This document shows positions 56,328 to 64,000 of a stretch of DNA of 64,000 nt, one piece after another. The first letter of the stretch is position 1. Each line of letters opens with the position of its first letter. A program made the translations under genes and the position numbers. Below the pieces are notes generated by a model, which saw only the letters and a program-made list of their open reading frames with translations, was not told the DNA's origin and did no database searches. This DNA comes from an uncultured Nitrosomonas sp. (GTDB lineage: Bacteria; Pseudomonadota; Gammaproteobacteria; Burkholderiales; Nitrosomonadaceae), in assembly GCA_902826115.1 (NCBI GenBank), contig CADEDO010000003.1, forward strand, positions 26,273-90,272, in the 5' to 3' direction.

Positions 56328-56795
56328 CTATTTATTCACATCTTGCGCAAACAATGCGGCCAGTTCCCCATAACCCATGGTCGCTAAATCTTCCTTTTTA
56401 ATGAACTTTAATGACGCAGAGTTTATACAATAGCGCATGCCGGTCGGCAGCGGACCATCATTAAAAACATGCCCCAAATGACTATCCGCATAACGACTGC
56501 GCACTTCCGTGCGCGGAACCCACAGATCAAAATCGCTTTTAAGCTGGATATATTGCTCATTGATCGGTCGGTAAAAACTGGGCCAGCCGGTGCCCGAGTC
56601 AAATTTATGAATTGACGCAAACAGCGGTTCACCCGATACAATGTCAACATAAATCCCGTCCGCTTTGTGATCCCAGTATTCATTCTGGAAAGGAGGTTCC
56701 GTTCCGGCCTTTTGCGTTACCTGATACTGTAGCGGCGTCAGATCATTCTTTAGCAATTCAGGATCTTTTTTAAAATTTTCGAAGGGATTGGTCAT
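56328..56795 (-). CDS. msrB: Peptide-methionine (R)-S-oxide reductase MsrB
   Basis: Reduces methionine-R-sulfoxide in damaged proteins. 155 residues from ATG 56795 (a GTG 3 nt upstream is possible). Key motifs: [30 protein letters not shown] and [11 protein letters not shown] with the catalytic Cys. The zinc-binding CxxC pairs of many MsrB are absent (SGEPLF), so it is the zinc-free type. It precedes nhaC and is divergent from rlmD. Confidence 0.94.
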   Translation of the reverse strand: MTNPFENFKKDPELLKNDLTPLQYQVTQKAGTEPPFQNEYWDHKADGIYVDIVSGEPLFASIHKFDSGTGWPSFYRPINEQYIQLKSDFDLWVPRTEVRSRYADSHLGHVFNDGPLPTGMRYCINSASLKFIKKEDLATMGYGELAALFAQDVNK

Positions 56796-56838
56796 CACCG
56801 ATTTTCCTTATCAACAAGACAATTACACATTATTCACT

Positions 56839-57990
56839 ATGAAATTCACAGGCAGCATTACACATTTATCACAAAAAGGTCTGGGCGTCGTCAAGAACGA
56901 CCAGAATAATATAGCCTATTTTGTTTCCGGTACTTGGCCGGGGGATGTCGGTGAATTTGAAGTCATCGATAAGCCGCTGAACAATAAAAAATTCGCTTAC
57001 GCAAAACTCATTCATCTCATCCAGCCATCCGCACAAAGACAAGCCCCTGCCTGCCAGTACGTCAGTCTGGAGGAAAATGCCTGTACGGGTTGCCCCTGGA
57101 TGATTGCCGATTATACAAGCCAGCTTGAGCAAAAAAGGAATCGCTTTGTGTATGCGATGAAAAGAGTCGGATTTGACACCGCACAATTAACCATCAGCGC
57201 TGTTCACCCTGCCCCGCAAACTTATGGATACCGCAACCGCTGTCAGTTGAAAACGGATGGCGTGCAATTGGGCTTTATCTCGGAGCACTCGCATCAGATC
57301 GCACCCATCGACGATTGCATTGTGCTCAATGATTCCTGCAGAAACTTATTAAAAACAACCCTCATGCAGTTACCCAATACGGCTTGGCAAAGCGACCCCG
57401 GAAAGGATTTCAATGTCATTGAACTGGACGACGAATTGCCGCCGGAAGCAATCCACATCAATCAGAAGCGCCCGTTCAAACAGGGCAATACCAGCCAGAA
57501 CCTGTGGATGCAGAGCTGGTTGCGACAAAAACTCGCACAAAACACTGCTTTGGGCAAAGTCGTGGAGTTATTTTGCGGTTCCGGCAATTTCACGCAAATC
57601 ATCGCCGAATCGAATTGCACCGCGATCCTCGCTTATGAATCGGAAAGCAGCGCCATTCAATCGCTCAAAGCCAGAAACTTCGCCAAGGTCAATCCTCAGG
57701 TTGCCGATCTTTTTCAACCCATGATCTGGAAAAAGATCAAAAAACAGGTCATTGATGCAGAAACTTTGGTTCTCGATCCACCCCGCTCAGGGTTGAAAAA
57801 ACTGCAGGGTTTTTTTGATAGCTTTATTTCGTTGAAAACGATCTTCTACATCTCGTGCAATCCAGAAACCTTTGCCCGCGATGCCTGGTCATTTAATCAA
57901 CAAGGTTGGTCGATTGTGGATATTCAACTTGTCGACCTGTTTCCGCATACGCCACATGTTGAAGCCGTGGTTGAATTTAAAAAGATTTAG
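56839..57990 (+). CDS. rlmD: 23S rRNA (uracil-C5)-methyltransferase (RlmD/RumA-like)
   Basis: Class I SAM-dependent RNA m5U methyltransferase. From ATG 56839, 383 residues. A TRAM-like N-terminus (FTGSITHLSQKGLGVVK), Cys set CQYVSLEENACTGCPW for a 4Fe-4S cluster, VELFCGSGNFTQIIAE (SAM loop), LDPPRSGLKKL and YISCNPETFARD (catalytic Cys) are present. The U1939 target is assumed from RumA. The TAG stop is inside the TTAG target duplication of MITE copy B. Confidence 0.88.
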   Translation: MKFTGSITHLSQKGLGVVKNDQNNIAYFVSGTWPGDVGEFEVIDKPLNNKKFAYAKLIHLIQPSAQRQAPACQYVSLEENACTGCPWMIADYTSQLEQKRNRFVYAMKRVGFDTAQLTISAVHPAPQTYGYRNRCQLKTDGVQLGFISEHSHQIAPIDDCIVLNDSCRNLLKTTLMQLPNTAWQSDPGKDFNVIELDDELPPEAIHINQKRPFKQGNTSQNLWMQSWLRQKLAQNTALGKVVELFCGSGNFTQIIAESNCTAILAYESESSAIQSLKARNFAKVNPQVADLFQPMIWKKIKKQVIDAETLVLDPPRSGLKKLQGFFDSFISLKTIFYISCNPETFARDAWSFNQQGWSIVDIQLVDLFPHTPHVEAVVEFKKI

Positions 57991-58133
57991 GGAAGCGCTG
58001 ATTAATTCAACGAACGTGATGAAGGGCGAGGCGCACGGAACGCAACAACCGAGACATATCAATCTGATAGGCGAGGGAGTGAGTACCGCGCAACGAAGCA
58101 ATTCGCTCGTGCAGTCAATTAATCAGCGCTTCC
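57991..58133. mobile_element. MITE, copy B (inverted relative to copy A)
   Basis: 143 bp with the same 17-bp terminal inverted repeats (57991-58007 and 58117-58133) and TTAG on both sides (57987-57990 and 58134-58137). The interior is copy A in reverse complement with one extra base (CTTCATCACG versus CTTCTCACG). The left TTAG contains the rlmD stop codon. Confidence 0.88.
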
Positions 58134-58160
58134 TTAGATATTGAACGACCTAATGTTAAG

Positions 58161-58194
58161 CACCCGAGCGGAAGTCAATTCAACCGCTCGGGTG
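58161..58194. terminator. Strong GC-rich hairpin between rlmD and GH38 gene
   Basis: CACCCGAGCGG/CCGCTCGGGTG, perfect 11-bp stem, 12-nt loop, between convergent genes. No T-tract; probably a shared terminator or stabilising structure. Confidence 0.5.
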
Positions 58195-58254
58195 CATCGG
58201 TCACACAGCTACACTATCCGCTCGCATGACTTACCGCTGATGGCACTCACTCAA

Positions 58255-60786
58255 TTAGCGAAATTTTAATCGGTGTGTTTGTATTTGATTGCCGGTCAGT
58301 GATGCTGACAAATTCCCATTGATAATGCTGGCATCGGCGATATCGGTTTCAATATGCGTCGTCCTTTTTCCCGACACAATACTTGGCGCCAATGACAAGG
58401 TGTAATTGCGCGCCGCATTGGCTTGATTCCAGACCCGTGCGATGACGCCCTGACTGATTCCGTCTTCGGCTGGCTTCAAAGCCCACAGCAACACATCCGG
58501 ATCTGAAATCGTCAAAAATGAATAATTCTTTTCATTGTAAGACGGATCTGTTCCTGTCACTTGGTGAGTCACCAGCGGATTCTGATGCTCGAGAGAAAAT
58601 TTCATCGCCGATGTTTGGTTAAACGCACCGTGAGTTTGCAAGGCAAATCTTTGCAAAAACTTGGTATCTCCCCCCTGATTGGGAATACCCAAATTAGGAC
58701 CGTCCACCTGCCCGCCTGCCAGAATATTCAGCTGCGGTGTCGTGGCATCCAATGCGGTGTGTGTGCTATTGCCCAGTTGCATATAATAAGCATCGGCATT
58801 TGACAGCGTGACACCTACCCCGCCGCCGGACATATCGGCAAAATGATTGATCGTCAACCAATCATAACGCGCATTTCTCGGCGAATAATGACCGCCATCC
58901 GGCAGTAGCTTGGCACGAATCACCGCACCGACTTCCTCGTGCCAAATATCAGGCGAATCAATGTTGAATGAATAGCCCCATGTCAGCGTTTCACCAAAAT
59001 TCTGCAGAATATTGTTGTCAATTTCGATGCGATTGGCGCCCTTGACCAAAGTAATGCGCGAAACCAGTGTATGTGGATTCATCGAAGTAGCCAGCAGCGT
59101 AACGCTTACCGGTCCGACGTTTTCCACCGTCAAACTTCCGCCGATTCCACCCAGATCATTGATCGCGCGATCATTGATCGTTCGCGCAAATTCGCGATTT
59201 GCCCGCTTTTTATCAATCAGGCTGGTAATTGCACCGGTACTTGAAACCGTGATGCGGTAAAAATCGTTTTCAATGACATTGCCACTGATGGTTGCAGCAT
59301 CTGGAAATGCAGTGCCGGCACCGCTCCTGATTTCAAACACTTTATAACCTACCGAAGGAACATTGCTGGCCAGAACTCTCAGATGGGTTCGCCCATTGAT
59401 CGTGACATACTGAGAAGGCACTTGCTGGCCGGTTGCGATATCGACAACATGAACCGCGCTGGTATTACTGACGTGGAAATCAGCATAATCGGTCCGTGCC
59501 CAACTCAAACTGTTAAAAACATAAAACCTGGGGTTAGTGCCACTACGAACTATCATTGCACCCAGCTGACTTTTCGCATCGTTGTGTAGCTTATTGACGT
59601 AGTTGGTAATTTCACCTTGGATTTTACGCTGCCAATTGGCTCTGGCGGTACGCGTTACCGGACCATCCGCAGTCCAGTTATGCTCATAATACAAGCCAAA
59701 ATTAATCATGGCCTTATCGCGGGCGGCAATGCGGCTATCCATAAAGCCGGGTCTTTTCAAAGAAACCAGCGTAGCCAGCGCGTCGGCACTACGCAGTTTT
59801 TCCACAGCACGCTTCACTCGTGCGGAAACTTCCGACATCGAAGCCGAATAGAGCTCCCATTCATTCCCATAGCTTGCTGCAAAGGTTTCCAATTCCGCAC
59901 CGTGATTGGTTTCAAGATCCTGAAAAAAATCGAGCTGATTCGACACGATGACCTGACGATTCGCATTGGTTAATTGCTGCGCGGCAGTGACAAATACATT
60001 GTCGGTCGTTTTTAAATCATCTTCTCCCTTACCGAAGATTCCGATGACAGGAAAAGGGTGACGGGCTTTGAACGACGCATTATTTTCCACAAAATCAACC
60101 GTAGCGAATGGATTGCGCCCTTCGGCATAACCACCGATCGAGTTATTATTGGTTAGCAGCGAATTCCATTTCATCAGAATCCGGCTGCCATCGCGCCCAC
60201 CGACATAATAAGTCTCGCGATCCCGGTTACTCAGGTGAGGCACATGCGAAGCGCATCCACAAACCCCTTTCCAGGAATATTTCGCTCCTGAACCGGCCCA
60301 GAGCGAAGACAACCCATAAGGCAGCGTCTGATTCTCCATGGCGATGGCAATCGGAAAATCAACGCCATAAGCACGCTGAATGAGTCCCGGATAATACATG
60401 CCGCGCAGAACCGCTTCTGCCGGCGTGCCGCCGTTTGACAGTACCAGAGCATTGAGCGGCATGCTGAAATGCCCGTCGTTTATGCGCTTAATCAGTCTCT
60501 GGAACTGCGGTGCTGTGCGGTTCTTTTGATAAATCCACATCCAAAAACTACCGTCAGCATTCCAACGCGCCTGATACGGCGGCGCATTTCCTTCAGTGGC
60601 ATCCATCCGGTCGAGATAATAATCGGTCATGGTCAGAAATGCATTTTCGTAGGTCGCTTCATCTGCTGTCCACATATAGTCAGTATGGTCGTCGGGAGCT
60701 AGATAAATCCGCTTTTGCGCAAAAGCGCCTTGCATCATTAACATTAACAATAAAAGCACCAAGCCGCTTAGCATATAATTTTTCAT
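58255..60786 (-). CDS. Secreted GH38-like (alpha-mannosidase family) protein
   Basis: An 843-residue exported protein. Signal peptide MKNYMLSGLVLLLLMLMMQGAFA (cleavage about residue 23). The N-terminal GH38-like region opens LAPDDHTDYMW with the His-x-Asp metal pair (His34, Asp36), then INDGHFSMPLNALVL, GTPAEAVLRGMYYPGLIQRAYGVDFPIAIAMENQTLPYGLSSLW and a beta-rich C-terminal half (about 415-843). The start at 60786 has GGAG 6 nt upstream. GH38 enzymes are zinc alpha-mannosidases; whether this divergent one is active is not certain. It would act outside the cytoplasm. Confidence 0.78.
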   Translation of the reverse strand: MKNYMLSGLVLLLLMLMMQGAFAQKRIYLAPDDHTDYMWTADEATYENAFLTMTDYYLDRMDATEGNAPPYQARWNADGSFWMWIYQKNRTAPQFQRLIKRINDGHFSMPLNALVLSNGGTPAEAVLRGMYYPGLIQRAYGVDFPIAIAMENQTLPYGLSSLWAGSGAKYSWKGVCGCASHVPHLSNRDRETYYVGGRDGSRILMKWNSLLTNNNSIGGYAEGRNPFATVDFVENNASFKARHPFPVIGIFGKGEDDLKTTDNVFVTAAQQLTNANRQVIVSNQLDFFQDLETNHGAELETFAASYGNEWELYSASMSEVSARVKRAVEKLRSADALATLVSLKRPGFMDSRIAARDKAMINFGLYYEHNWTADGPVTRTARANWQRKIQGEITNYVNKLHNDAKSQLGAMIVRSGTNPRFYVFNSLSWARTDYADFHVSNTSAVHVVDIATGQQVPSQYVTINGRTHLRVLASNVPSVGYKVFEIRSGAGTAFPDAATISGNVIENDFYRITVSSTGAITSLIDKKRANREFARTINDRAINDLGGIGGSLTVENVGPVSVTLLATSMNPHTLVSRITLVKGANRIEIDNNILQNFGETLTWGYSFNIDSPDIWHEEVGAVIRAKLLPDGGHYSPRNARYDWLTINHFADMSGGGVGVTLSNADAYYMQLGNSTHTALDATTPQLNILAGGQVDGPNLGIPNQGGDTKFLQRFALQTHGAFNQTSAMKFSLEHQNPLVTHQVTGTDPSYNEKNYSFLTISDPDVLLWALKPAEDGISQGVIARVWNQANAARNYTLSLAPSIVSGKRTTHIETDIADASIINGNLSASLTGNQIQTHRLKFR

Positions 60787-61138
60787 AGTCATCTCCAGAA
60801 CGGAAGCATCAAAAGCAAAAGATGTCCGCTAGGTTACCTACAAAAAAAAATGGCTAAATCTGGAAGAAGGTCAGAAAACAGAACTAATTCATTCTGGATC
60901 TTAGGAAGTTAAAGCGCATCCAACCACGATTGTTGGCGCATTGCGCATAGGAATTCTAACGCCACAGGCTATCGCGAAACAGAAGGCGACAAAGTAATGA
61001 TGATTTAGACGAATCACGTTCATATATCAATCAATTGCAACCAATCGATAATTATTTATACAGTGACGAACAATAAATCAATCAACTGATGCGCGCCAAG
61101 CAGGCATAAGAAGCATCGAAACTCATCGCATGACACAG
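60787..61138. other. Gene-free stretch upstream of the GH38-like gene
   Basis: 352 bp with no convincing gene, repeat or promoter consensus that I can defend. It holds the start region of the GH38-like gene on its left and the 3' end of the DevA-like gene on its right. Confidence 0.6.
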
Positions 61139-61816
61139 TCACACCTGTTTAATCACGCCGTCTTCCAACTCCACCACTCGATCGGCAATATCCAGAATGC
61201 GGTAATCATGCGTTACCAACAGGATGGTAGTTTGTGATTCCTTAGCTAATTGCTTCAGCAGATTAACCGCTTCATGACCGCTTTGTTTATCCAGCGAAGC
61301 CGTTGGTTCATCGGCCAGAATAATCTTGGGTTGACCAACCAGCGCTCTGGCAATCGAAACACGTTGCCGCTGTCCGCCGGAAAGCTGATCTGGTTTGTAA
61401 TCGAGTCGGTCGCCAAGTCCCACGGCAATCAACATCTCTGCCGCCCGCTCGCGTCTTTGGCGCTCGGTCAAGGCAGCATTGATCTCCAGCGTCATGCTGA
61501 CATTTTGCAACGCAGTCAACGATTTCAACAAATTATGCTGTTGAAAAATATAACCGATCTGCTGACGGGCTTTGACTTTGATTTGTTCGCTACTATTGAT
61601 GAACTGCTGATCAAGCACTTTCACGCTACCGTGAAAAGCCTGGCGCAGACCGCCGATGATGGTCAGAAATGTCGTTTTTCCAGAACCGGAAGGTCCTGTG
61701 ATCAGTACGATTTCACCTTTCTCGATCGAAATCGTAACATCCTTCAGCACCGGCTGCGTTAATACGCCACTGCCAAAGCTGAAATTCAGATGCTCGACGT
61801 CAATGACGGTAGACAT
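61139..61816 (-). CDS. devA: DevA-family ABC ATPase
   Basis: A 225-residue exporter ATPase of the MacB/DevA kind. Walker A GPSGSGKTTFL, signature LSGGQRQRVSIARAL, Walker B ILADEPTASLD and H-loop VTHDYR are intact. Start ATG 61816 overlaps the DevC stop (TGATG); longer frames are rejected. With DevC and DevB it forms a tripartite efflux pump for a lipid, peptide or glycolipid of unknown identity. Confidence 0.9.
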   Translation of the reverse strand: MSTVIDVEHLNFSFGSGVLTQPVLKDVTISIEKGEIVLITGPSGSGKTTFLTIIGGLRQAFHGSVKVLDQQFINSSEQIKVKARQQIGYIFQQHNLLKSLTALQNVSMTLEINAALTERQRRERAAEMLIAVGLGDRLDYKPDQLSGGQRQRVSIARALVGQPKIILADEPTASLDKQSGHEAVNLLKQLAKESQTTILLVTHDYRILDIADRVVELEDGVIKQV

Positions 61817-62985
61817 CAGAACATATCCGCCGGATTGGCATCTTTCAACTTGCGTATCGCCAGCAAGCCTGCCATAAAACACATGGACAGCATGAACATG
61901 AACACAGTCGTGACTTTGCCAAAAGGCAGCGGCATGGGCATGTACATTTTGGATTCCGCCATGTGGTACAACCCCAATGACAGTAGGTAGCCGGGAATAA
62001 ACCCCAGAACCGCCAGAAAGAAAGCCGAAGCAAACACCACGCGCACAAAATAACCCTGTTCATAGCCCATGGCTTTCAGCGTAGCAAATTCATTGCGATG
62101 ATTGGCGATATCGGTGAAAAGTATCTGATAAACAATCACCAGACCAACTACCCACCCCATGACAGTACCAAAGCCAAAAATAAACCCGATTGGCGCCGTA
62201 TTCGCCCAATAATCCTTCTCATAGCTCAACAACTCTTCATAGGTAAAAATATTGACGAATTCATTTAATTGGCTTCTTAGCGCAGCTTGCACCTGCGTGG
62301 CAGAGGCGCCGGGATGCAGTTTAATCACCCCCAAGTCGATATCTTCGTGATTCCTTCTGGAAAAAATACGCATGAAATTCAGATCGCTGGTCACCACATT
62401 GCCGTCGGCTGCAAAAGATACTCCCAGACGAAACAATCCAACCACAGTGACTTTATAATCATTGATTTCTGTCACATTCTGGTCTGCAGCCAGCAACTGC
62501 CGCATAGGCCCGAATTCCGGGCGTGAATATTCGTCAAACAACACCGTATCCTTCAAGCGCAATTCAGCACGCTTATCGTCAATGGCATCGATCTTGAATA
62601 TCTGCGAATCCGGATCAAAACCGTAAACCATCAGGGTGCGCTTGGTCCGGGTCTGGATATTCTTGAAAGGCGCGAGTCCCAAATATAATGGATAAGCTTC
62701 CGCAACTGCGGAATTACCCAAAACACGCATCAACTCGCTGCGCTTGAACCGTACCGGACGCCACAGCGCTTCGCTTTGCTTGTGCATTAGAAATAAATCA
62801 CCATTCAATTTTACCGGCGCCGAGGCTGCACTGGCATACAGGGCATCCCTGAAGCCCAATTGCATGAATACCAGTACGCAAGCAAACAGCACACCGCAAA
62901 TGGCCGCTACCAGCTTAGTCCGGTCAAAAACAAGCTGCCGCCACGCCAGGCGTGCAGGAAAATAAAACCAGATGATCGGCTTCAC
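61816..62985 (-). CDS. devC: DevC-family ABC permease
   Basis: A 389-residue MacB-like permease. It has an N-terminal helix (about 22-42), a large periplasmic domain (about 43-260) and three C-terminal helices (about 268-385) with DIANHRNEFATLKAMGY, the coupling helix region. Overlaps devB by 4 nt and devA by 1 nt, so the three genes are one operon. Confidence 0.88.
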   Translation of the reverse strand: MKPIIWFYFPARLAWRQLVFDRTKLVAAICGVLFACVLVFMQLGFRDALYASAASAPVKLNGDLFLMHKQSEALWRPVRFKRSELMRVLGNSAVAEAYPLYLGLAPFKNIQTRTKRTLMVYGFDPDSQIFKIDAIDDKRAELRLKDTVLFDEYSRPEFGPMRQLLAADQNVTEINDYKVTVVGLFRLGVSFAADGNVVTSDLNFMRIFSRRNHEDIDLGVIKLHPGASATQVQAALRSQLNEFVNIFTYEELLSYEKDYWANTAPIGFIFGFGTVMGWVVGLVIVYQILFTDIANHRNEFATLKAMGYEQGYFVRVVFASAFFLAVLGFIPGYLLSLGLYHMAESKMYMPMPLPFGKVTTVFMFMLSMCFMAGLLAIRKLKDANPADMF

Positions 62986-63881
62986 GGCATGATGCGCACT
63001 TTGATCTGACGGAAAATCTGGTGCTGCAAATCGGTCGTTGCTTCCGGCTCCAGAGTAAGGCGTACTTCGACAATGCGATTGTCGCGATCCGCCAAAGGAT
63101 CGGTATCATTTAAATCATTCTTCCTGACCAGATAACCCAATTCTCTGACCTGAGCGTGATAACTGCGCTTGAAACCGGAAGCCGTAATACACCCCTGCTG
63201 TCCAATTTTTACTTGAGGCAACTCCGATTCATAGACTTCTGCCACAACATCCAATTGCGTCAAATCGGCCATTTCCAACAACCCTTTGTCTCCAATCCGT
63301 TCACCGGGCCGGGCAAAAACTTTGACTATCGTTCCCGAGATGGGCGCATAGATCAGCGTATTTTCCAATTCCGCCTCGGCGATTTTCTGCTCAGCCTGTG
63401 CGTGAGCGATTTCAGCCGACAAGCGCTGCAGCTTCGCTGTCGATTGTTCAAATGCCAGCCGCTTCTCATCGGCCAGTGAAATACTTACTGCTGAACTGGG
63501 TTCCAGCGATTGATGGCGTTCATGTTCTCTCTTGTTAAATGCTAAAGCAACCTGCTCCACTGCTTTTTCTGCGTGCAGCACTTTGATGCGCATGCGGATT
63601 GCTTCCACTTCAGCTCTTCTTTTGGCGTGTTGTGAAAGAACCGCCAATTTTTCTCCCGCCTTGACCAAATCGGTTTCCTGAAACAACAACCGTTCCACGC
63701 GAGCGCCTTCCGGTCCAGCATTATGCGAAACTTTAATCACGCGCGAACGCGGCTCGATGCGGCCTAACGCACCAATGCCCTGATTCGTATCCAGCCGGCA
63801 CGACGTGTCGGCAAATGCGCTGGCGCAAGTTGCCACGAACAATCCCATCACAGCAAGCCAATCTTTGGTTTTAGTATTCAT
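62982..63881 (-). CDS. devB: DevB-family membrane fusion protein
   Basis: A 299-residue HlyD-type periplasmic adaptor with a signal peptide (MNTKTKDWLAVMGLFVATCASAFA). The lipoyl-like GALGRIEPRSRVIKVSHNAGPEG and the coiled-coil hairpin (about 75-170, Glu/Arg/Lys/Gln-rich) are followed by LENTLIYAPISGTIVKVFARPGERIG. First gene of the operon; it would link DevC to an outer-membrane channel (TolC-like, not in the window). The remaining 119 bp upstream to the window edge show nothing clear. Confidence 0.88.
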   Translation of the reverse strand: MNTKTKDWLAVMGLFVATCASAFADTSCRLDTNQGIGALGRIEPRSRVIKVSHNAGPEGARVERLLFQETDLVKAGEKLAVLSQHAKRRAEVEAIRMRIKVLHAEKAVEQVALAFNKREHERHQSLEPSSAVSISLADEKRLAFEQSTAKLQRLSAEIAHAQAEQKIAEAELENTLIYAPISGTIVKVFARPGERIGDKGLLEMADLTQLDVVAEVYESELPQVKIGQQGCITASGFKRSYHAQVRELGYLVRKNDLNDTDPLADRDNRIVEVRLTLEPEATTDLQHQIFRQIKVRIMP

Positions 63882-64000
63882 GAATTCTTTTTAACAACAT
63901 GATATTACACACACCTTCACCTTCCCCTGCACTGTCCCAAAAATCCGCAGCGGATTCAAAGTTAAATTACAGTGTATTTTCAGATAATCCAATATTGGCC

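Overview
The window looks like chromosome of an ammonia-oxidising betaproteobacterium, most likely a Nitrosomonas. The evidence is a cytochrome P460 (53090-53686), a phosphoribulokinase for CO2 fixation, hopanoid-type genes (squalene synthase plus hpnA), betaproteobacterial gene orders such as rpsO-pnp, lptM-lysA and YafS-like-rnhA-dnaQ opposite gloB, and moderate-to-low G+C. The genus is inferred from gene content only; no rRNA is present.

Layout. 0-4.8 kb: phosphoribulokinase, then a run of small secreted or membrane proteins of unknown role (His/Gly/Tyr-rich protein, glycine-zipper lipoprotein, exosortase-associated-type protein). 4.9-8.7 kb: ygfZ, a DUF502 membrane protein and a solitary membrane dynamin-like GTPase. 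9-16 kb: rpsO-pnp, dksA, a Pro-Arg-His tRNA operon with a clear sigma70 promoter, and aconitase. 16-22 kb: a leftward block with galU, galE, a DHH phosphoesterase and sulfate activation (cysD, cysNC). 22-30 kb: transporters, a rhodanese, an Slp lipoprotein, an ABM protein with an iron alcohol dehydrogenase, dienelactone hydrolase and a GlcG/HbpS protein. 30-33.4 kb: holB-tmk, ampD and a DASS anion transporter. 33.4-35.7 kb: a large A+T-rich gene encoding an N-terminal TIR domain, one membrane helix and a periplasmic ligand-binding domain. 35.8-41 kb: mutarotase, purT, queG, tsaE and amiC. 41-45 kb: an MCE/Mla lipid-transport operon. 45-50 kb: lptM-lysA, squalene synthase-hpnA, and cheY-cheZ behind a FliA-type promoter. 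50-58 kb: dnaQ, rnhA, gloB, cytochrome P460, nhaC, msrB and rlmD. 58-64 kb: a secreted GH38-like protein and a DevBCA-type exporter.

The most striking item is the TIR-TM-periplasmic-binding protein. Its architecture reads as a single-chain transmembrane receptor: an external solute-binding sensor coupled to a cytoplasmic TIR domain that keeps the conserved glutamate. It overlaps the downstream anion-transporter gene by 8 nt, with that gene's ribosome binding site inside its own 3' end. Other points of interest are two nearly identical 142/143-bp MITEs with 17-bp inverted ends and TTAG target duplications (IS5-like), and a cytochrome P460 that appears to carry alanine at the distal position where the active Nitrosomonas europaea enzyme has glutamate.

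No CRISPR array, rRNA, prophage or complete insertion sequence was seen.
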